Origin: an uncultured Saprospiraceae bacterium
GTDB lineage: Bacteria > Bacteroidota > Bacteroidia > Chitinophagales > Saprospiraceae
NCBI GenBank assembly: GCA_938015435.1
Contig: CALLPN010000020.1
Span: 1 to 64,000 of the forward strand
DNA: 64,000 bases
Reading direction: 5' to 3'
Made by a program: the position numbers and the translations under genes. Positions 1 to 8,523 of this stretch are shown here, piece by piece. Each line of letters opens with the position of its first letter. Positions within the stretch are counted from its first letter, which is position 1. Under the pieces are notes generated by a model, which was given only the letters and a program-made list of their open reading frames with translations, was not told the origin of the DNA and searched no databases.

Positions 1-9
1 TAGGAAAAT

Positions 10-17
10 TACATTTG
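10..17 (+). promoter_or_regulatory. -7 promoter box of the rplM operon
   Basis: The sequence TACATTTG matches the Bacteroidota -7 consensus TAnnTTTG exactly. It lies 63 nt before the likely GTG start of rplM, so the operon would have a leader of about 55-60 nt. The -33 TTG element would fall outside the window and cannot be checked. The box overlaps the TTG codon at 15, which argues that this TTG is promoter DNA and not a start codon. Confidence 0.6.
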
Positions 18-80
18 CAGCCGCTTAAGAAAATAGGCGCTTTTAGAAATTATTTAATTCATTATTTAAGATATATAACT

Positions 81-524
81 GTGGATACATTAAGTTATAA
101 AACAATATCAGCAAATAAGCAGACGGTAACGCACGCTTGGCACGTAATCGATGGCGAAAACGCTATCGTTGGAAGAGCAGCAACCCAAATCGCTACAATG
201 CTGAGAGGTAAGCACAAGCCATCATATACTCCTCACGTAGATACAGGAGATTATGTGATTGTTTTGAATGCTGGGAAGATGAGGTTTACTGGCGCTAAGC
301 TAGATGACAAACAATACATCACTTACTCAGGTTACCAAAGTGGACAGAAGAGAAAAACTGCAAAGCAAGTTTTCGACGCTAAGCCAACTATGATCATAGA
401 AAATGCCGTAAGAGGTATGTTACCAAAGAATAAATTAGGTAGAGCTATGATCAAAAAACTATTTGTATACGAAGGTGACCAGCACCCGCACGCTGCTCAG
501 AAGCCTACAAAATTTGAACTTTAA
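81..524 (+). CDS. rplM: 50S ribosomal protein L13 (uL13)
   Basis: This is a large-subunit rRNA-binding protein needed early in 50S assembly. The family signature is plain near the C terminus (AVRGMLPKNKLGR, then KLFVYEGDQHPH). The frame is open back to a TTG at 15, but that codon sits inside the -7 promoter box. The GTG at 81 gives 147 residues beginning (M)DTLSYKTISANK, which is the usual N terminus of Bacteroidota L13. It is the first gene of an operon with rpsI only 3 nt downstream, the classic L13-S9 pair. The assignment is certain and only the start codon is inferred. Confidence 0.96.
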   Translation: MDTLSYKTISANKQTVTHAWHVIDGENAIVGRAATQIATMLRGKHKPSYTPHVDTGDYVIVLNAGKMRFTGAKLDDKQYITYSGYQSGQKRKTAKQVFDAKPTMIIENAVRGMLPKNKLGRAMIKKLFVYEGDQHPHAAQKPTKFEL

Positions 525-527
525 GAT

Positions 528-914
528 ATGGAGACTATAAACGCAATCGGTAGAAGAAAAGCCTCTGTAGCTAGAGTATATCTTACCAAAGGAGGTGGAA
601 ACATCGTAGTAAATGGCAAAGAGTTAAGTAATTACTTTCCTATGCCTAACATTCAGAATAGTGTTACAGAACCACTAAAGATATCTGAAGTTGAAAATGA
701 ATATGATATCAAAATCAATGTAAATGGTGGCGGTTTCAAAGGTCAAGCAGAAGCTATAAGACTAGGAATCTCAAGAGCACTAGTGAAGATTGATGAAGAA
801 AATAAACCTGCACTCAAAGCGAAGAAATTCCTTACAAGAGATGCAAGAGAAGTAGAAAGAAAGAAATATGGTAAACCAAAGGCAAGAAAGAGCTTCCAGT
901 TCTCAAAGCGTTAG
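528..914 (+). CDS. rpsI: 30S ribosomal protein S9 (uS9)
   Basis: This small-subunit protein has a C-terminal tail that contacts P-site tRNA. The 128-residue product starts with the family motif INAIGRRKASVARVYL and ends in a basic tail closing with the near-invariant SKR. The central GGGFKGQAEAIRLGISRAL block is also typical. It follows rplM by 3 nt, so the two are almost certainly cotranscribed and translationally coupled. Nothing is unusual in length or sequence. Confidence 0.98.
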   Translation: METINAIGRRKASVARVYLTKGGGNIVVNGKELSNYFPMPNIQNSVTEPLKISEVENEYDIKINVNGGGFKGQAEAIRLGISRALVKIDEENKPALKAKKFLTRDAREVERKKYGKPKARKSFQFSKR

Positions 915-962
915 AATTACTATTACCATCATTTTTTATTAAAAATTTCAACAGGAATAACA

Positions 963-1853
963 ATGAAATTACCATCATATAACGAACTACTGGAAGCTGG
1001 AGTACACTACGGACACCTCAAAAGAAAGTGGAATCCGAAAATGCTTCCTTATATCTTCATGGAGAGAAAAGGTATCCATATCATAGATCTCAACAGAACA
1101 TCTGAGCGTCTTGAAGCAACTGGTGCTGCTATGAAGCAAATTGCTAAGTCAGGAAGAAAAATCCTTTTCGTAGCAACCAAAAAACAAGCTAAAGATATCG
1201 TAGCTAACGCAGCGAAAGAAGTAAACATGCCTTACGTAACCGAAAGATGGTTAGGAGGTATGATGACTAACTTCCAGACGATTCGTAAGTCTATCAAAAA
1301 GATGAACTCTATCGATGCTATGTTAGCAGACGGATCTTTAAGTTCTATCAATAAGAAAGAGAAATTAACTCTTACTAGAGAGCGTAATAAGCTCGAGAAA
1401 GTACTTGGAGGTATCGCTAATATCAATAGGTTACCAACAGCTGTATTTGTAATCGATATTACTCACGAACATATCGCAATCAAAGAAGCTAAGAAATTAG
1501 GCATGAAAACATTTGCAGTGGTAGATACTAATTCTAACCCTAACGATGTTGACTTCCCAATACCAGGTAACGATGATGCATCTAAATCAGTAAAACTTAT
1601 CTGTGATTACCTAGTAGGTAAGATCAAAGAAGGTTTCACGGAAAAAGGAGTTGAAAAAGAAGCAGCAGATAAAGCAGCAGCAATTGCCAAAGCAGCAGCA
1701 GATAAAGCAGCAGCGGAAAAAGCAGCAGAGGCTAAAGCAGCAGCAGCAGCCAAGTCAGCTGAAAGAGCAGCAGCTAAAGCGGCAAAAGCAGCAGCAGAAA
1801 CTGAAACTCCTGCAGCAGAAGCTCCGGCATCTGACGCACCTGCAGCTGAGTAA
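963..1853 (+). CDS. rpsB: 30S ribosomal protein S2 (uS2) with long Ala/Lys tail
   Basis: Residues 1 to about 225 are a standard S2, which joins the 30S body late in assembly. Clear blocks are LLEAGVHYGHLKRKWNPKM at the N terminus, LGGMMTNFQTI, and VVDTNSNPNDVDFPIPGND. After that comes a tail of about 70 residues made almost only of Ala, Lys, Glu and Asp, ending in Pro/Ala-rich sequence. The DNA there is a string of gcagca/aaagca units prone to slippage. The tail looks like a disordered or helical lineage-specific extension. The gene precedes tsf, the usual S2-EF-Ts order. Confidence 0.97.
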   Translation: MKLPSYNELLEAGVHYGHLKRKWNPKMLPYIFMERKGIHIIDLNRTSERLEATGAAMKQIAKSGRKILFVATKKQAKDIVANAAKEVNMPYVTERWLGGMMTNFQTIRKSIKKMNSIDAMLADGSLSSINKKEKLTLTRERNKLEKVLGGIANINRLPTAVFVIDITHEHIAIKEAKKLGMKTFAVVDTNSNPNDVDFPIPGNDDASKSVKLICDYLVGKIKEGFTEKGVEKEAADKAAAIAKAAADKAAAEKAAEAKAAAAAKSAERAAAKAAKAAAETETPAAEAPASDAPAAE

Positions 1854-1947
1854 TATTCAGCAGTAGAACTAATTTTTAGATGTGTAGATTATTGCTTACG
1901 CATCTATGTTATTAACAATTTTTACAAACACAATTAATACAATATAT

Positions 1948-2775
1948 ATGAGCGCAATATCAGCTAAGGACGTAAAGAAATTAAGAGACGTCACAGGTGC
2001 AGGTATGATGGACTGTAAGAAAGCTCTTGTAGAGTCTAATGGAGACATGGACGGTGCTATCGAATTTCTAAGAAAGAAAGGTCAGAAATTATCTGACAAG
2101 AGAGCAGACAGAGATGCTAAAGAAGGTTGTGTACTAGCTAAAGTATCAGCAGATGGTAGCAAAGGTGTAGTAGTAAGACTAAGTTGTGAAACTGATTTCG
2201 TATCTAAGAATGAAGATTTCGTAGCTATGACTGATAAGATTGCACAATTAGCTTTAGATACATTTCCAGCAGACAAGGAAGCATTACTAGATCAAGATTT
2301 CGGCGGTATATCTCTTAGAGATAAGATCATCGAACAAGTAGGTGTAATTGGTGAAAAAGTAGAAGTAGCTGAATACCAAAAACTAGAAGCTCCACAAGTA
2401 GTATCTTACATACACATGGGTAACAAAGCAGGTGTAATATTAGGACTATCTCAAAATGGTGTTGATAGTGCAGCTGGTAGAGATGTAGCGATGCAAGTAG
2501 CAGCGATGCACCCAGTAGCAGTAGATAAAGACGGTGTTGATTCGACTATCGTAGAGAAGGAGATCGAGATCGGAATGGATATCGCAAGACAAGAAGGTAA
2601 GCCAGACGCTATGCTAGAAAAGATCGCGATGGGTAAGCTTAACAAGTTCTTCAAAGAAAGAACGTTACTTAACCAAGCATTCGTAAAGAATAACAAGCAA
2701 AACATATCTCAATATCTAGACAGTGTAAGCTCTGGCTTAACTGTTACAGATTTTAAGCACGTGAAGCTTGGATAA
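1948..2775 (+). CDS. tsf: Elongation factor Ts
   Basis: EF-Ts is the guanine-nucleotide exchange factor that regenerates EF-Tu-GTP in the cytoplasm. The 275-residue product has the N-terminal UBA-like domain with KKLRDVTGAGMMDCKKAL and the first core signature (RLSCETDFVSKNEDF). The frame is open back to 1906, but the ATG at 1948 gives the normal N terminus (MSAISAKDVKKLRD). It is the last gene of the rplM operon and is followed 15 nt later by a strong intrinsic terminator. Confidence 0.97.
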   Translation: MSAISAKDVKKLRDVTGAGMMDCKKALVESNGDMDGAIEFLRKKGQKLSDKRADRDAKEGCVLAKVSADGSKGVVVRLSCETDFVSKNEDFVAMTDKIAQLALDTFPADKEALLDQDFGGISLRDKIIEQVGVIGEKVEVAEYQKLEAPQVVSYIHMGNKAGVILGLSQNGVDSAAGRDVAMQVAAMHPVAVDKDGVDSTIVEKEIEIGMDIARQEGKPDAMLEKIAMGKLNKFFKERTLLNQAFVKNNKQNISQYLDSVSSGLTVTDFKHVKLG

Positions 2776-2787
2776 TCTATAAAATAA

Positions 2788-2819
2788 GAAAGAGCGACTT
2801 TTTAGTCGCTCTTTTTTTT
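2788..2819 (+). terminator. Intrinsic terminator after tsf
   Basis: A perfect inverted repeat, agagcgact at 2791-2799 and agtcgctct at 2804-2812, with a T-only loop, is followed by a run of eight T. The position directly after the tsf stop codon makes this the end of the ribosomal operon. Confidence 0.93.
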
Positions 2820-3119
2820 GGACTAGTTTAAAATATGAACTGAAGTGAATATTGCAAGATGGCTGCAAGGAAGATTAGGTGGCTTGAGTTGAGAGGACAG
2901 GAGTCCTTCAACGAAATGCTAGATCGAAAATATACCTTTCATTGAAGGTCAATGCTAGATTGAAAAAAGACCTTTCATCGGTGGTCTCCTGACCTCCGAT
3001 AAAAGGATCAAAGGGTCTTCTTGTCTTTCGATGAAAGGGGTTTCGATGAGATAAAGCTCTTGACCTCATGAAAGATCTAAGCGAACATAAATTATACATT
3101 ATATATTCTCTCATTATAT
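2820..3119. repeat. Intergenic region with 36-bp imperfect tandem repeat
   Basis: No convincing gene is present between the tsf terminator and the pyrH promoter. Two adjacent 36-nt units, 2915-2950 and 2951-2986, both begin aatgctagat and share the core acctttcat. Further copies of tttcgatgaaag and tttcattgaagg fragments, some inverted, follow to about 3075. A reading frame of 79 codons on the minus strand runs through the repeats but resembles no family. Confidence 0.55.
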
Positions 3120-3127
3120 TACTTTTG
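3120..3127 (+). promoter_or_regulatory. -7 promoter box of pyrH
   Basis: The sequence TACTTTTG matches TAnnTTTG exactly and lies 35 nt before the pyrH ATG. No TTG is present at the expected -33 position, so support rests on the -7 box and its location alone. Confidence 0.4.
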
Positions 3128-3162
3128 ATCACCATATCATTTAGCATTTGAAATAACCTATC

Positions 3163-3879
3163 ATGGCATTGAAATACAAAAGAATACTTCTAAAATTATC
3201 TGGTGAATCTCTGATGGGCGACCAACAATATGGTATAGCTCCTGGGATGCTTCAGTATTATGCGCTTCAAATTAAAGGGGCTGTAGAAGCTGGTGCACAG
3301 GTAGCCATAGTAATCGGTGGAGGTAATATCTATCGTGGATTACAAGCTGAAGAATCAGGTATTGAAAGAGTACAGGGTGATTATATGGGTATGATGGCCA
3401 CTGTGATCAACGGTATGGCGCTCCAAAGTGCATTAGAGAAAAATGATGTTTATACGAGGCTAGTGACGGCCATAGAGATGCGTGAGATCGCAGAACCATA
3501 TATAAGACGTAAAGCACATAGTCATCTCAAAAAAGGAAGAGTAGTAATCTTTTCTGCGGGCACAGGTAGTCCTTACTTCACTACAGATTCTGCAGCGGCG
3601 CTTAGAGCTAATGAGATCAATGCAGACGTACTTCTCAAGGGTACAAGAGTAGATGGTATATATACAGCCGATCCAGAGAAAGACCCTGATGCAGTGAAAT
3701 ATGATAAAGTATCTTTCCAAAAAGTATTAGATCTTGGTCTTAATGTAATGGACACAACGGCATTCACAATGTGCCAAGAAAATGATATGCCTATCATAGT
3801 GTTTGATATCAATAATGAGAAAAACCTTCTAGCTATTCTCAATGGTGAGAATATCGGTACTAGGGTAGAGAAGTTATAA
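3163..3879 (+). CDS. pyrH: UMP kinase
   Basis: The enzyme phosphorylates UMP to UDP with ATP in pyrimidine nucleotide synthesis. It belongs to the amino-acid kinase fold and is typically a GTP-activated hexamer. Visible motifs are KLSGE at residues 11-15, IGGGNIYRG at 51-59, GTGSPYFTTDSAA around 133-145, and DGIYTADP around 154-161. The 238-residue length is standard. As in many bacteria it follows tsf, here across a repeat-bearing spacer with its own promoter. cutC begins 2 nt downstream. Confidence 0.97.
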   Translation: MALKYKRILLKLSGESLMGDQQYGIAPGMLQYYALQIKGAVEAGAQVAIVIGGGNIYRGLQAEESGIERVQGDYMGMMATVINGMALQSALEKNDVYTRLVTAIEMREIAEPYIRRKAHSHLKKGRVVIFSAGTGSPYFTTDSAAALRANEINADVLLKGTRVDGIYTADPEKDPDAVKYDKVSFQKVLDLGLNVMDTTAFTMCQENDMPIIVFDINNEKNLLAILNGENIGTRVEKL

Positions 3880-3881
3880 TT

Positions 3882-4526
3882 TTGCTTCCTAATCATGTAA
3901 TCTTAGAAGCTTGTGTCGATTCGGTAAGAGCAGCTGTCCAAGCTTCACAAAACGGTGCCCATCAATTAGAGTTATGTGGCAGATTAGATCTTGATGGACT
4001 TACTCCAGATATCGATTTGATCAAAGCGGTGAGAGCTCAAGTAGATATTCCAATCAAAGTAATGCTTCGTAATCGAGGAGGAAATTTTGTGTATAGCAGC
4101 GATGATATTTCAATTATGAAAGATTCACTCGCTGAGCTGATTCAATTAGATATACAAGGAATAGTATTCGGTGCTTTACACGAAGATGATACAATCAATG
4201 TAGAACTTACTCAAGAGATCTGCGACTTATCAGGAGGGATTCCTATTACCTTCCATAAAGCGATAGATAGTTCTGTTGATATTTTGTCGGCTACTTATAG
4301 TCTCAGGTCAACAGGAATTCAATACATACTCACATCAGGTGGAAAACCAACTGCAGCAGAAGGATCATATTTGCTCAAGAAAATGATAAAAATTGCTGGT
4401 CCAAATATCGATATCATTTCTGCCGGCAAAGTCACATCGGATAATATTCAAGAATTGCATAAATCCATAAAAGGAAGGTCTTATCACGGTAAATTGATCG
4501 TGGGAGCACTTGATCAATATTTGTAA
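3882..4526 (+). CDS. cutC: CutC family protein (copper homeostasis)
   Basis: This is a TIM-barrel protein of the CutC family, which has been linked to copper tolerance, though its biochemical role is unsettled. Family features are the N terminus LEACVDSVRAAVQASQNGA followed by LELCGRL, the segment IKVMLRNRGGNF, and ILTSGG with a later ISAGKV. The 214 residues are slightly short of the usual length of about 240. The start is TTG at 3882, only 2 nt after pyrH, which suggests cotranscription. No other metal-homeostasis gene is nearby. Confidence 0.88.
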   Translation: MLPNHVILEACVDSVRAAVQASQNGAHQLELCGRLDLDGLTPDIDLIKAVRAQVDIPIKVMLRNRGGNFVYSSDDISIMKDSLAELIQLDIQGIVFGALHEDDTINVELTQEICDLSGGIPITFHKAIDSSVDILSATYSLRSTGIQYILTSGGKPTAAEGSYLLKKMIKIAGPNIDIISAGKVTSDNIQELHKSIKGRSYHGKLIVGALDQYL

Positions 4527-4560
4527 CATACTCTGTAATAGTAAAAATCTTAGAATTCAT

Positions 4561-4568
4561 TACTTTCA
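4561..4568 (+). promoter_or_regulatory. Possible weak -7 box before the DinB-like gene
   Basis: TACTTTCA resembles TAnnTTTG with two mismatches at the end and sits 4 nt before the ATG at 4573. It is listed because several other genes here have a better box at the same spacing. Alone it would not be convincing. Confidence 0.2.
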
Positions 4569-4572
4569 CTAT

Positions 4573-5085
4573 ATGAAAAGACCACTCATATCCGAATACA
4601 ATGAATACTATCACCGGTACGTAACCAATGTCAAAGGGGACGTATTAGAGACGATGCAATCTAATTTGGAGTCATATATCAAATTGCTTTCTGGTTCTAA
4701 CTTAGATCTAGATCATAAATACGGTCCGGATAAATGGACTGTAAGAGAATGTATCGTACATCTATGTGACTCGGATAAGATATTTGCTTACAGAGCACTG
4801 AGGATTAGTAGGGGAGATGATACATCATTAGCTGGATTTGAACAGGATTCGTATATCGAATACAATGATTTTGCGCATCTAACCGCGGAAGATCTTATTG
4901 CAATGATCAAGACAACGATCAATAGCACCATGACTATGTTTCGTCACATGAGATTAGAAGATACGGAGAAGATAGGTACAGCATCCAATAGTCCAGTATC
5001 TGTAAGGGCATTGGCATATATGACGGCTGGGCATGCGATCCATCATCTCAATTTGTTTGAAGAGAGGTACGGTCTTCAATTATAG
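4573..5085 (+). CDS. DinB-like four-helix metalloprotein
   Basis: The 170-residue product looks like the DinB/YfiT superfamily of four-helix proteins that usually bind a divalent metal through three histidines. Some members transfer thiols such as bacillithiol. Supporting segments are KWTVRECIVHLCDSDKIFAYR, which holds the first His, and the C-terminal HAIHHLNLFEERYG, which holds the other two. A start at 4510 is possible, but ATG 4573 gives a normal N terminus. It follows cutC by 46 nt on the same strand. The substrate cannot be read from sequence. Confidence 0.8.
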   Translation: MKRPLISEYNEYYHRYVTNVKGDVLETMQSNLESYIKLLSGSNLDLDHKYGPDKWTVRECIVHLCDSDKIFAYRALRISRGDDTSLAGFEQDSYIEYNDFAHLTAEDLIAMIKTTINSTMTMFRHMRLEDTEKIGTASNSPVSVRALAYMTAGHAIHHLNLFEERYGLQL

Positions 5086-5146
5086 GCTATTTGTCACATT
5101 AATAGTAATCCAACGCATTCTCTAGATAAGTAATTAATTATAACCT

Positions 5147-5154
5147 TATCTTAG
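5147..5154 (+). promoter_or_regulatory. Possible -7 box before the radical SAM gene
   Basis: TATCTTAG lies 6 nt upstream of the ATG at 5161. It differs from the TATCTTTR boxes of ruvC, ygiQ and the EI24-like gene by one base and has the same spacing to the start codon. If used, the transcript would be almost leaderless. Confidence 0.3.
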
Positions 5155-5160
5155 CGTTTG

Positions 5161-6183
5161 ATGGCAATTTACACCAAGGACATACTTAATTTCGTTAGTA
5201 AACTTACACCGCGTAGGCTTTGGAATGCAGGAAAACTGCTCAGTTCCTACTATGTAACCAAGTGGACGGGTAAGGCCATCCAATGGGGGCTTCCGATGAC
5301 GATATCAATAGAACCTACAACAGCATGTAATCTCAGATGCCCAGAGTGTCCGAGTGGATTGAGAGCGTTTTCTAGACCTACAGGAAACTTGAAGCAAGAT
5401 TTTTTCAGGAAAACGATAGATGAACTACATAAGCAGTTGATCTATTTGATTTTCTATTTTCAAGGAGAGCCATATATCAATCCTGGTTTTCTAGATATGG
5501 TGAAGTATGCCAAGGATAAAGGCATATATACAATCACCTCTACCAACGGTCATTTTCTCAATGACGCCAATGCTAAGAAAACGATAGAATCTGGATTAGA
5601 TCGTATGATCATCTCAGTTGATGGTACTACTCAAGAGACCTACGAAAACTATCGGAAAGAAGGTAATCTGGATTCAGTACTTCAAGGAGCACGGAATATC
5701 GTAAAGTGGAAGAAGGAGATGAATTCTGCTACGCCACATACTATATTCCAATTTTTGGTAGTGAAGCCTAATGAGCATCAGATAGATGAGATATATAAGC
5801 TCGCAGAAGAGATAGGAATCGATGAAGTCAAACTAAAGACTGCTCAAGTTTATGAGTATGAGAAAGGTAATGATCTCATACCTACGATAGAGAAATATTC
5901 TAGATATAAAAAGAACTCCGACGGAACGTACAGCGTTAAAAACAAACTGCTTAACCACTGTTGGAAACTATGGCATGCCTGTGTAATCACTTGGGATGGA
6001 TTAGTAGTACCATGTTGTTTTGATAAGGATGCAACCCACAGATTAGGTGATATGAAAGAAAAACCTTTCAAGGAAATCTGGCAAGGAGAAGATTATGATA
6101 GATTCCGTAAGCAACTGCTCAAAGGAAGAGATCAGATAGATATTTGTAAGAACTGCACGGAAGGCTGTAAGGTTTGGGCCTAG
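5161..6183 (+). CDS. Radical SAM/SPASM domain protein
   Basis: The product (340 residues) carries the radical SAM cluster motif C56-x3-C60-x2-C63 in the segment ACNLRCPECPSG. A C-terminal SPASM region is rich in Cys (VVPCCFDKD and CKNCTEGC), so one 4Fe-4S cluster for S-adenosylmethionine cleavage plus at least one auxiliary cluster is expected. SPASM enzymes often modify peptides or act as oxidoreductases, but no precursor peptide is visible next to it. A TTG three bases upstream is also in frame; ATG 5161 is preferred. The next gene is convergent. Confidence 0.88.
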   Translation: MAIYTKDILNFVSKLTPRRLWNAGKLLSSYYVTKWTGKAIQWGLPMTISIEPTTACNLRCPECPSGLRAFSRPTGNLKQDFFRKTIDELHKQLIYLIFYFQGEPYINPGFLDMVKYAKDKGIYTITSTNGHFLNDANAKKTIESGLDRMIISVDGTTQETYENYRKEGNLDSVLQGARNIVKWKKEMNSATPHTIFQFLVVKPNEHQIDEIYKLAEEIGIDEVKLKTAQVYEYEKGNDLIPTIEKYSRYKKNSDGTYSVKNKLLNHCWKLWHACVITWDGLVVPCCFDKDATHRLGDMKEKPFKEIWQGEDYDRFRKQLLKGRDQIDICKNCTEGCKVWA

Positions 6184-6188
6184 GTTAT

Positions 6189-6785
6189 TTACCTAGAGTT
6201 TCGGATTCCATTTAAGACGATTAGGGCACCTAGTCCTGTAACAGCAGTACCAGTAATAATGAAAATTTTGGCATATTTACCTCTAAGCTCTATACCTGGT
6301 GAGTAAGAAAAAATAGGTCCTATTTTTGAATCGTCAAGTATATCGAATCTATTAGTAAAGGAAACATTATCGGCTATTTCCAGATCATAACTTAAGCTGA
6401 ATCCATTTATAAAATCTTCATCGTTATAGGACTTCATTAGTATTGGTCCAGCTGCCAATTTGTGACTCCAGTTTTCGTTGGGTACATAGTTCCAGATGAT
6501 CATAGGAGCTAGATATGCATCATAGTTTTTGCTTATGATTTGACCCGAGAGTATGAATCCTAATTTATTCTTTGAATTAATGTTCCATTCATGTCCAATA
6601 TCCAAATTGTATTGGATACCACTTTCATCAGTACCTAGTTCATTTGATGATTTTGAAGAGAATCGATGACTGATTCCAATTTCCCATATGCCATTATGAT
6701 TTGTAGTGTCGCTTTGTGCATATACCTCCTTAGAAAAAGTAGTAATTAATATTATGATTGCAATCAAGTATTTAGTGGATCTCAT
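6189..6785 (-). CDS. Predicted outer-membrane beta-barrel protein, unknown
   Basis: I do not recognise the family. The 198-residue product has a clear signal peptide (a hydrophobic stretch IAIIILITTF ending at VYAQ). It then alternates polar and aromatic strands such as GIWEIGISHRFSS and LGFILSGQI, as small outer-membrane barrels do. Near the C terminus is a glycine-rich hydrophobic stretch. It is convergent with the radical SAM gene, with only 5 nt between the stop codons. Barrel structure is inferred from pattern only. Confidence 0.65.
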   Translation of the reverse strand: MRSTKYLIAIIILITTFSKEVYAQSDTTNHNGIWEIGISHRFSSKSSNELGTDESGIQYNLDIGHEWNINSKNKLGFILSGQIISKNYDAYLAPMIIWNYVPNENWSHKLAAGPILMKSYNDEDFINGFSLSYDLEIADNVSFTNRFDILDDSKIGPIFSYSPGIELRGKYAKIFIITGTAVTGLGALIVLNGIRNSR

Positions 6786-6977
6786 TAATTATGTTTTGCG
6801 CAAGATATCTCTAATACCGTTCCTGATTTTTCCAATTTGTGTTACACCGCCTCCTATTATAGGAATGTACGATCAAGGCGATCTTTATTTCTTGAGTTCA
6901 TATTTAAATACTATTTAACACCACGGATCAAACTAATCATTGTCCCAAAATGGTTAACATTGTATACGCGTTATTTA

Positions 6978-8342
6978 ATGAATAATAAGATGAATTATAT
7001 CAGATTAACTTTTGCCGCCTTTATATTACTCATAGTATCTTCACTGAGCGCTCAAGACGCTGACTACGTATACGAAGATAGGGTGTACGACGATTTGATC
7101 AAATCGGTACAGATATACATTGATAATCAGCCTGCAATTGTACCATTTATAGGTTTAAATAGTGGTTTTAGGTCATTCACTTTCAGGTTTGATGAACTTG
7201 CTGAAGGCGCTAACGAATTTTTCTACAGAGTGATACATTGTGATCGCAATTGGAAGCGTTCAAACCTCGATGAAGTCGAATATTTAGAAGGGTTCAATGA
7301 TGAAGAAATACAATCATCTGAATTTTCAACTAACACCTTCGTGGACTACGTTCATTATTCGTTAACCCTTCCTAATGAAGACACTCAATTTAGAATAAGT
7401 GGTAATTATATATTGATAATCTATGACGATGAAGCGATGACAAATCCTGTAATTAGTCGGAGGTTTATGATCAATGAAGATACAGCAGATCTATATACTA
7501 ATTTTCGACAAGTACATAATGTTCAAATAAGTTCTACTCACCATCAGCTGGGAATTGAAGCGGACGTAAGCGATCTCAAAATAGGGAACATTATGACTGA
7601 TCTATCAATAGATATTATTCAAAATAATCGGTGGGATAACAGGATTACAAATCAAGCACCAAAATTCATTGTAAAAAATAGGATCAGTTTTGATAATACT
7701 GGAAAACTAGTAATACCGGCAGGTAAAGAGTTTAGGCAATTTGATATGAGGTCATTACAATATACTTCTCAGTTTGTCAAAGAGATTGATTTGCATGATG
7801 AAGGTTCAGATGTATTACTTGTTCCAGATAGAAAAGGAGTTACAAGAAGTGGTTTAGATTTTGATGGTCGATATGTTATTTATACTCACGATTTTCGCAA
7901 TCAAAATTCAAGTATACAGCAAGATTCTTTATTTCGTGTCCAATACAATGATCTTTTCTCTGAGGACGAGATTGAACAATCTATGTATCGTGCGGATTAT
8001 GCGAATGTAATTTTTGGATTAGAATCGACGCAAATGCTCGAAGAAATCTATCTTTTAGGTTCTTTTAATGACTGGAGGATTGATGAGAATTTCAAATTGA
8101 AATTCTCGGAAGGCAATGGATACTATATAAACACAATCTTGAAGCAAGGAGTATATAACTATCTATATGCGATCAAAGATGTAGACGGTAAACCAGATTT
8201 TGATCTTCTAGAAGGTGATGATAGAAGAACCCGCAATTATTATACGACAATCTTATACCAGACTGACTTTATAGATCAATATGACAGAATCATATCAGTG
8301 AATCAAGTGCTTTCGAGTGAGCAATTTTACAATATACGATAG
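6978..8342 (+). CDS. Type IX secretion system plug-protein homologue (DUF5103)
   Basis: The 454-residue product matches my memory of the DUF5103 family, now described as the plug protein that closes the T9SS SprA channel when it is not engaged. After a signal peptide (FILLIVSSLSAQ) come the typical N-terminal segments YEDRVYDDLIKSVQIY and a beta-rich region containing FYRVIHCDRNWKRSNLDEVEYL. A late motif LLGSFNDWR resembles carbohydrate-binding E-set domains. ATG 6990 is an alternative start. Two T9SS cargo proteins occur elsewhere in the window, which fits. Confidence 0.82.
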   Translation: MNNKMNYIRLTFAAFILLIVSSLSAQDADYVYEDRVYDDLIKSVQIYIDNQPAIVPFIGLNSGFRSFTFRFDELAEGANEFFYRVIHCDRNWKRSNLDEVEYLEGFNDEEIQSSEFSTNTFVDYVHYSLTLPNEDTQFRISGNYILIIYDDEAMTNPVISRRFMINEDTADLYTNFRQVHNVQISSTHHQLGIEADVSDLKIGNIMTDLSIDIIQNNRWDNRITNQAPKFIVKNRISFDNTGKLVIPAGKEFRQFDMRSLQYTSQFVKEIDLHDEGSDVLLVPDRKGVTRSGLDFDGRYVIYTHDFRNQNSSIQQDSLFRVQYNDLFSEDEIEQSMYRADYANVIFGLESTQMLEEIYLLGSFNDWRIDENFKLKFSEGNGYYINTILKQGVYNYLYAIKDVDGKPDFDLLEGDDRRTRNYYTTILYQTDFIDQYDRIISVNQVLSSEQFYNIR

Positions 8343-8523
8343 CATTTCGTCCTATTTTCTTTCCGTTTATCCTCCACAGGCGATATTTCATATAAATAGT
8401 TGGGATATTACTGAAGAGTAAGATAATATTGTATCAAAGATGCTGAATAGGCAGATAAGGATATTTTCAATACATCTTATTTGCTTCAAAAGTTCATCTA
8501 CAATAAGTATCAAAACGACTCAA

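Noticed and set aside
15-80. N-terminal extension of rplM from a TTG codon
   Set aside because: The TTG lies inside a perfect -7 promoter box, and the extension is unlike L13 proteins; GTG 81 gives the normal N terminus.
1651-1866. Gln-rich reading frame overlapping the rpsB tail
   Set aside because: It is the shifted frame of the gcagca repeats that encode the Ala-rich S2 tail.
2908-3147. 79-codon minus-strand frame upstream of pyrH
   Set aside because: It runs through the 36-bp repeats and the pyrH promoter and has no protein-like pattern.
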